In this document: positions 57,708 through 64,000 of the stretch, piece after piece
Position numbering within the stretch: the first letter of the stretch is position 1
How the letters are laid out: every line of letters starts with the position of its first letter
DNA from: Trichosphaerium sp. ATCC 40318
Lineage: Eukaryota > Discosea > Flabellinia > Trichosidae
Reading direction: 5' to 3'
Length of the DNA stretch: 64,000 nt
NCBI GenBank assembly: GCA_038496445.1
Contig: JALMLS010000232.1
Coordinates: 124,001 to 188,000, forward strand
Position numbers and translations under genes: made by a program
Notes under the pieces: model-generated
The model's database searches: none
The model's input: only the letters and a program-made list of their open reading frames with translations
Told to the model about the DNA's origin: nothing

Positions 57708-60339
57708 ATGAGTGGACCACGCGGCATACGAGGTACACCAAGCAATGGCTTGTGCGTTAACGGCGTGTATAAAGGATCTGCAAGAGATCGCGTTCAAAAC
57801 CTCTCCAGCGGTTTCTACGGGCGTCATTGGGTATTAAAAAAGATTATACGATGGGTGGAGAGTGATAGGACGGAAAAAGTATTGGTTATTAACGCCCCAG
57901 CAGGTTTGAACGAATTGATCGTGTTGACAGAGCGTTTTGTTTTTTTGCCTATCAAAAAACTTTCTTGTATTTACAAAAAAATAGGTTATGGAAAGTCAGC
58001 ACTCGCTTCATATTTAGTAAAACATGAACCTTTTAAAGATATGATATTGGCGTACCATTTTTGTCAGTATGATAATTTTAACACGTGCGTATCCTTGACA
58101 GATTTTAGTGTAAACTAAAATGATGTCAATCTGGTTTTTTTCCTAAATGTTAACGGATTTTATTCTACAGGTGTTCAGAGGCACAACTTGTGATAAATAT
58201 TGCTGAAATGGTTTCTAGAAAAATACCTGATATGGCGGATGTCCCTTCTGATCTTGAGGATTTGCTTAAACGTCGTGTAGTGTCTCCAATAGAAGGTTTC
58301 GCAGAATGTGTTTTGTTGAGACTTCCTTCGACTCATGACAATATGATTATCCTCATAGATGCATTAGATGAAGCTCTAAGTGTACGCCCTGGTGTCACGA
58401 ATAGTAAAACGATAATTATCTAACGATAAAAAGGGAGTTGGTGAAAACAAAAAGGAAGGACAGAAAATAGTAGATTTTGTTAAAAGAATCGAGCCAATAC
58501 TCCCGGAATGGTTAAAGCTTATAGTTACATCTAGACCTTCTGTAGCTGTTTCCTCAGCGTACGTGATCTCTTTTTTTACCACGGGGATTACTAACGATCG
58601 TTTAAGTTTCTCAGAAACAGGTGATCGTCCTGTGGCGATTATTGACCTTCGTCAACCTGAGGCATTGTCAGACATTGAAAGTTTCATTTTAGAGAAAGGT
58701 GGCATTACTGCTTACTCATCAAAAGAACTTGCCCTTTGGACAAAGGTAAACATATTCACCCATTAAGTTAATACAACGTCTCAACTAAACCATGATCAGG
58801 GTAACTTCCTTCTCGCAACAGCTGTTGTTGACGCTGCTAATTTTTCGATGTTGAAGAATATTGATTTTAGTGCAAGTGTCTCCTGCTTGGATACAATTTA
58901 CACATGCTGCTTTAATATGATATTCAAAGGTACCGAAATTTAACAAAATGCTGTGTATATCGTTTCAACTGATCATGTTCTTTAGGGCAAGTACCAAAAG
59001 CAACTGAGACCATTTTAAAAGTGCTCGTTTCACTAAATGTTCCTCCAACTTTAGATGAACTTTCCTTCTTAACACAACTCTCACGTGGTTCTATCATAGA
59101 TTCTTTGACGAAATTACGCTATTTTGTATTTACAACAAGAGGGCGCATTCATTTCTCTCACAAATCAATCTATGATTGGTTGACGAATGATACTAATCCA
59201 CAGTACTTTATTCCAATCTTGGAAAAAAACGACTTATTTTCTGAACAACTTAAAAACCTCAAGTTAATTTCAAAGTCACTACATAACCTTAGACCATCCT
59301 TTCTATCATATTTGGGATTCAAAAATTGGGAAGAGATTGATACTGAGTTAGTACAATGGACAGAAATGAAGTTAGATAATATTGATAAATTACATTTTTT
59401 CTTGGAACAACAAGTTGGTTATCGTCGTACACAAGAGTTCTTTAGAAATCTTCCTATCCATCTAATAGCTCCAATACAATTCTTAAAAAATTACATGACA
59501 CCGAGGATACTATCAGTACTAATTGCTTGTCGCTATTCTAGAATTAATGAATTCTCTCCAAAAGAGATTTTAGAAAACTTAAGAAACAGTGGTTGTTGGG
59601 GCTTGCACAACCTACTACGTTTTTGTGGGTATACGAGATTATCTCAATGTGATCCGAAAGACGTATCAGCTAAGTTACGTATCATTGGCGGAGAGGGGTT
59701 ACTTGTTTTGGGCAAAGCAGGGTTTTCAAGATGGGATGAGATTAAATATGATTCAAACTTTGATTACTCAGTTCTTTATGCTCTTTCTATTAATAGAGTA
59801 TCTGTACTCAAGTCATGCAAGAAAGATGTACCAGATATTCAACAAGATAAAAGGCTTTTCTCTAGTGAGTGGGTGGAGTATATGTTGCATCCCGGGGACG
59901 TTGAACTAACTGTACAACAGTTCAGAGAAAAGATTGATCCTTCTCTTTGTAAGAAGGACTTATCGCCAGCAGAGTTTGAAAGAATACGTTCTCGTTCTAG
60001 GATACATGGTTATGAAGGTTTGGAAGTATTATTGATACAAGTGGCTTTATATGTATTGTATATATTGGTTCTTGATGAACCTATGATAGTATGGGTTATG
60101 TCGTGTTTCGTTTCTTGTTCGCTTTGTTTGTCTTCATCGGTGTGTCTTTTTTTTTCTTTGTTGGTACTTAAAATCCTGTCTTCTAATATATATTTTTTTA
60201 GTTGCCACATATTTGGCGTAATAGAACAGACACCGAAAAGAGAAATTGGCTGGAATTCTTTTTTGTTTCTCTGATATCTCTTTTTTCTAAAATAGGTATT
60301 ACGTATTTGGTGAGCTACATCATGGTACAGATTGTTTAA
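57708..60339 (+). CDS. NACHT-like STAND NTPase
   Basis: Signal-transduction ATPase/GTPase. Start MSGPRGIRGTPSNGLCVNGV; SSGFYGRHWVLKKI leads to Walker A NAPAGYGKSALASYL, assembled across an intron. Walker B is MIILIDALDEA (DALDE as in NACHT proteins), followed by LKLIVTSRPSVAVSS (sensor 1). TKGNFLLATAVVDAA and RIHFSHKSIYDWLT mark the winged-helix region. The C-terminal part has no WD40, ankyrin or TPR repeats. Instead there are about two and a half units of roughly 30 residues (SPKEILENLRNSGCWGLHNL, DPKDVSAKLRIIGGEGLLVL) and a final exon with a hydrophobic helix (FFFVSLISLFSKIGITYLVS). An oligomerising sensor role is inferred from the family; the trigger is unknown. Confidence 0.75.
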
Positions 60340-60516
60340 ACTTCCAGTGAAGGTTTTTTATTACAGATACAATAAGCAACAGCCGAAGAGGGCAAAAGGT
60401 TCAGTAACAAGAAATAAATATACGGTTTGTGGTATGCACTCGAGGACTTGCACTTTTTCTTTTGTTTTTCACGCGGATTTTTGCGTTTTTTTCCTTTAAC
60501 TAACCACTACGGTTAC

Positions 60517-60593
60517 ACCACTCCATCCAAATACCATGTTTCTCAAGTTCGGTATTGTAGAGTGTTGATTGCAGCACGTTTTGATAGTTTATG
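60517..60593 (-). pseudogene. 5' remnant of the YwqK-like gene
   Basis: CCACTCCATCCAAATACCAT onward matches 27372-27452 near the 5' end of the YwqK-like coding sequence with a two-base deletion. The rest of the gene is absent. It sits directly before dispersed repeat A, as in the intact locus, so one segment was copied about 33 kb away and then eroded. Confidence 0.65.
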
Positions 60594-60610
60594 TTCACAT
60601 GATACTTCAC

Positions 60611-60855
60611 AAATAAAATTCAAAGAAACGACCGCCGTTGAAAGGTTGTTAAATAACCAGAAAATCACACAGGTTATTGTTGCTTGTTCAATTGAACACG
60701 TGGACACTGCTGGGATCGACGGAAGATACGATAATTTAAATCTGCATCAAAAACTTTTCAAACAACTTTTAACAACCAACCACGTATTATGACGTACCTT
60801 GCGTAAATTAAGACTAGGAATCTTTACAGACGGCTAATAAATGAAGAGTCCTACG
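60611..60855 (+). repeat. dispersed repeat A, copy 2 (conserved ORF)
   Basis: Counterpart of 27661-27905. The frame stays open (IVACSIEHVDTAGIDGRYDN) despite a codon insertion and several replacements. Its end overlaps the ATG at 60841 that begins the possible mitochondrial leader exon of HisRS (ATAAATGAAGAGT is shared by both copies). Confidence 0.55.
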
Positions 60856-63005
60856 ATGAAAATAAGATCAACGTTAAATGTTCAGTCAACTGCAAGATGT
60901 TCACGTAATGTTGTTAAGTCAGGGACGTGGATTTTTCCATTGGTGACGTCTTGGGTTGTTGATAAAATTCGTAAGTTTTTCTCAGTTTCACATAATCAGT
61001 ACGTCAAACTGAACAAGCCATAAGACATGTCAGAGCCAGAGAAAACAACGCCTCCACCTACAGGTGGCGATAAACCGCAACCTAAACAGCAGAACAAGAA
61101 GCCAAGAGGCAAAAAAGTAAAAAAGGGCAAAAATACAAACAAAGGAGGCAGAGGGCGCTCAAAGTTCCTTATTGAAACGGAAAGTGTCGTTGGTACTCGT
61201 GATTGTTACCCTGATGATATGCGTTTACGCAATTGGCTGTTTGACCACTTCAAGGCTGTTGGTGAGATGTTTGCGTTCCAGGTACGCTAATTAAAAGCGT
61301 TTATAAACAGAAATACTTATCTTTGTAGAATTACGACGCTCCTATCCTTGAATTACAGGAGCTGTACAAGAGAAAAGCCGGTGAAGAAATTACAGACCAA
61401 ATGTATTGCTTTGAAGACAAAGAAAAATATCAGGTCGCTTTACGCCCTGAAATGACGCCGACATTAGCTAGGTTAGCTATTTCGTGAACGATTTGATATT
61501 TTAACGCTAATAAAAACTAACGACGGCTAGAATGATATTGAAGGCTGGAAAACGTATGCTATTCCCTATTCGCTGGTACTCTGTCCCTCAATGCTGGAGA
61601 TTTGAAACTATGACTCGTGGACGCAAACGAGAGCACTACCAATGGAACATGGACATTGTTGGTGTAAAAGACGTACGTTATAAAGCAAGTACAACGTGCA
61701 CTAAGCTTTTTTTTTTGTAGATTTCTGGCGAAGCTGAACTCTTGGCTGCTGTCACAACGTTCTTTATGAGACTAGGACTAACATCAAAAGACGTTGGTAC
61801 GTAATACACGAACAGACAACATAATTTTTTACTTGGTTGTTTCGCGTGTTAGACCCTTTGTACGCGTTTCTTACGCTATCTAGGTATTAAAGTTAACTCT
61901 AGAAAGATCCTACAAATGGTTCTTGAGCCTCTTGGAGTAGTAGGCGATAAGTTCGCTAAAGTTTGCGTCATTGTTGATAAAATGGACAAACTTGAAGCTG
62001 AGGAGGTTGAGAAGCAATTGTTGGACCTAGAACTTGAAGGAAATGTTATTGAAGAGATTACCAAGTCATTGGCTATAAAGTCAATAGAAGAATTGAAAGA
62101 GAGGTTTGGTGAAGACAATGTTGTTGTAAAAGAGTTACAAACATTATGGAAATTAGCTGAAGCTTACGGATATCAAGAATGGTATGTATTTTTGTTTTAT
62201 GTCACGTGATTTCATATATTATATTTATTTATAATAATATTAGGCTTGTATTAGATTGTAGTGTAGTTAGAGGACTTGCTTACTACACTGGTGTCGTTTT
62301 TGAGGCCTTTGATAGGTGTGTATTTTTTTATTGTTGTTTATTTGTTTTCTTTTTCGTTTGCTTGTTCTTTTCTTGCTTTTTTGTTACTTATTTTTGATTC
62401 TAGAGGTGCTACACTCCGTGCTATTTGTGGTGGAGGGCGTTATGATAAGTTATTGAGTATCTATGGCGGTCAGGTATGTATTTTGTGAACTGACATTTTT
62501 TGCTTTTTGAGAAACTTATTTTCTTTAGGATAAACCAGCTTGTGGTTTTGGATTTGGTGATTGCGTAATTATTGAGCTTCTCAAGGACAAAAAGTTATTA
62601 CCAAAACTTGATAGATCAATAGATGACTTTATCATCCCATTCAATGAGGACTTACGCCCTCAAGCATGCAAGGTTGCAGCCAAGTAAGAAACTTTGTAAA
62701 TTTTATCTTAGTCGTAACTTTCTTTACAGATTACGTTCTCAAGGACGTACTGTTGATGTACAACTTATGCCAAAGAAGAGAGTACCTTGGTGTCTCAACT
62801 ATGCTGATCGCGTTGGAGCAGAAAGAGCAATCTTTGTACGTCTTCTGTTTTTGTATCTACAACATGAATAGCAACATCTATCTAACTTCGTTTTTTCTTA
62901 AAGGTTGCCCCTGATGAATGGGCAAATGGAGAAGTTCGTATTAAGTACTTACGTGAAACTGATGAAGCCAAAAAGCAAGTCAACGTCAAATTTGAAGATT
63001 TGTAA
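60841..63005 (+). CDS. histidyl-tRNA synthetase with alternative leader
   Basis: Class II synthetase charging tRNA-His. The cytosolic form starts at 61027 ([20 protein letters not shown]) with a Lys-rich extension, then [20 protein letters not shown] (motif 1), [32 protein letters not shown] (motif 2), [29 protein letters not shown] (the HisA-type motif), [10 protein letters not shown], and [13 protein letters not shown] (motif 3), then the anticodon-binding domain ending VNVKFEDL. An in-frame ATG at 60841 encodes a Ser/Arg/Lys-rich, acid-poor leader ([20 protein letters not shown]). A 54-nt GT-AG intron (60971-61024) removes its stop and joins it in frame to the cytosolic start, giving a likely mitochondrial form. 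Confidence 0.85.
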
Positions 63006-63266
63006 GAGAAAACAAAAGAAGGCCAATGGTTTGACTGAGATACAAGATAGTTACGATAACAGACAAACAAAAATAAAATTTGCAATTCAACCTTTTCTTC
63101 TCCCTTATCTCGGGGTACAACAATTAACGACCCTTTTCTAAATCAAAAGCTAATGATTTTCTTTGTGACGCAAAACGTGTTTTTCAAGCTGTTCAGAAAT
63201 CTGCGTGAACTTAAACTGTTAAGTGATTGTTTTGCTTTTACTTTTTTTGTGCTTCAAGCGTATACA

Positions 63267-64000
63267 ATGAAAACAGCGTACAGTGTCGTTTTTTGCATTG
63301 TATTGTTGCATGCGTACACACAAACGTTTAAAAAGGGTTCAATAACGATATGGAATACCGAACCAAATACAATACGGTGCTACGGTATATACAGACGGTA
63401 CCATGCGGTTTTCAACGCCTAAACGCTTTTTTTAACAAGTATTGGTATATTCGAGTCTGATGTAACTTAGGACAGAGAAATCGCTCAATAAGGAAGCCGT
63501 TATGGTACCTACAGGATCACAATGTATTCACTACTTGGGTCAAATCACATACCACCTGTCAGACATCAGTTATAGTTTTCTCTACACAGGAGACCTTAAC
63601 GCCACTTACGTTGCAACAAAGTACGTACCACTGTTACTCTTGTTTTTTACAGAAACTTGTAAAGTTGGCTAAACTTTTTTTACAGCACAGTCAAAACAGA
63701 TTCTTTTTTCACTTTTGTGTTAAGAACGGATGCTGAATGGTCTTTGTCCAAAGGTAAGATTTATAGCTTATTTTATTTCTCCACGTGCTACTCAACTGTG
63801 TAATCAAATTCTTTTTCTACAGTACCTGAACTTGGTCAACTTGGAGAAGTTATTGTTGAGATTAAGGCTACAGAGAATAATGAAGTGGAACGAGCACTAA
63901 GTATAAAACAACTTGGCTTAGGTTGGATATCTAGAGAAGCAACAAGAGACAAGTATTATAATGGTCGACGTATTGATATAACTGTAAACCTTCAAATCTA
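63267..64000 (+). CDS. secreted protein, cut by window end
   Basis: Signal peptide MKTAYSVVFCIVLLHAYTQT, then a beta-strand-rich body over short exons: HYLGQITYHLSDISYSFLYT, NATYVATN, DSFFTFVLRTDAEWSLSK, LGQLGEVIVEIKATENNEVE and LGWISREATRDKYYNGRRID. Introns near 63622 and 63755 are clear GT-AG. The join between the first exon and PTGSQCIHYLG is uncertain because one intron would be only about 31 nt. No family recognised; it continues past the window. Confidence 0.55.

Overview
This is nuclear DNA from a compact, intron-rich unicellular eukaryote. Most genes are broken by short GT-AG introns, usually about 43-60 nt, often with GTACGT or GTAAGT donors and T-rich acceptors. Phase-consistent exon chains rebuild ordinary eukaryotic housekeeping proteins: a SIRT6/7-class sirtuin, a NUDT6-like Nudix protein, an acyl-CoA oxidase, EMC2, TFIP11, TFIIF-beta, RasGEF and HisRS. 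The gene mix (RasGEF, F-box LRR proteins, STAND NTPase, fused FAD/Fe-S dehydrogenase) suggests an amoeboid protist. Amoebozoa and Heterolobosea are the first places I would look, but I cannot assign a species. I saw no rRNA or tRNA gene, CRISPR array or prokaryotic operon.

Layout. 1-9 kb: tail of the sirtuin gene, a secreted protein, NUDT6-like and acyl-CoA oxidase genes on the minus strand, then EMC2 and a short LRR gene. 9.7-14.1 kb: a mitochondrial-type FAD plus Fe-S dehydrogenase (minus). 14.4-16.7 kb: a gene that joins a histone H3 N-terminal tail to a VWA domain and a NuSAP-like SAP motif. 17-22.9 kb: small secreted proteins, a repeat plus PD-(D/E)XK-nuclease-like protein, and a large F-box/LRR gene. 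23.2-41.3 kb: a tandem family of five signal-peptide, beta-helix, single-TM proteins, interrupted by a 15-repeat YwqK/MORN-like gene, its fragments, and a 309-bp palindromic element with a TAA target duplication. 41.5-57.3 kb: a Cys-rich protein, TFIP11, TFIIF-beta, a Cys-containing protein, an AT-hook/Myb protein, a coiled-coil protein, a type I membrane protein and a RasGEF. 57.7-64 kb: a NACHT-like STAND NTPase, a dispersed repeat, HisRS with a likely mitochondrial leader exon, and the start of another secreted protein.

The housekeeping genes look independent, many in divergent pairs with about 170-280 bp between them. The accessory part (about 23-41 kb, plus a piece copied to 60.5 kb) is a recently active duplication zone: unit duplications, exon-limited near-identity, gene fragments and one premature stop. 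The two most unusual items are the H3-tail/VWA/SAP protein and the beta-helix surface-protein array with its inserted palindrome. All gene models were spliced by eye. Phase consistency was checked fully for the H3-tail gene and the 1.2-2.5 kb gene and partly for the others.
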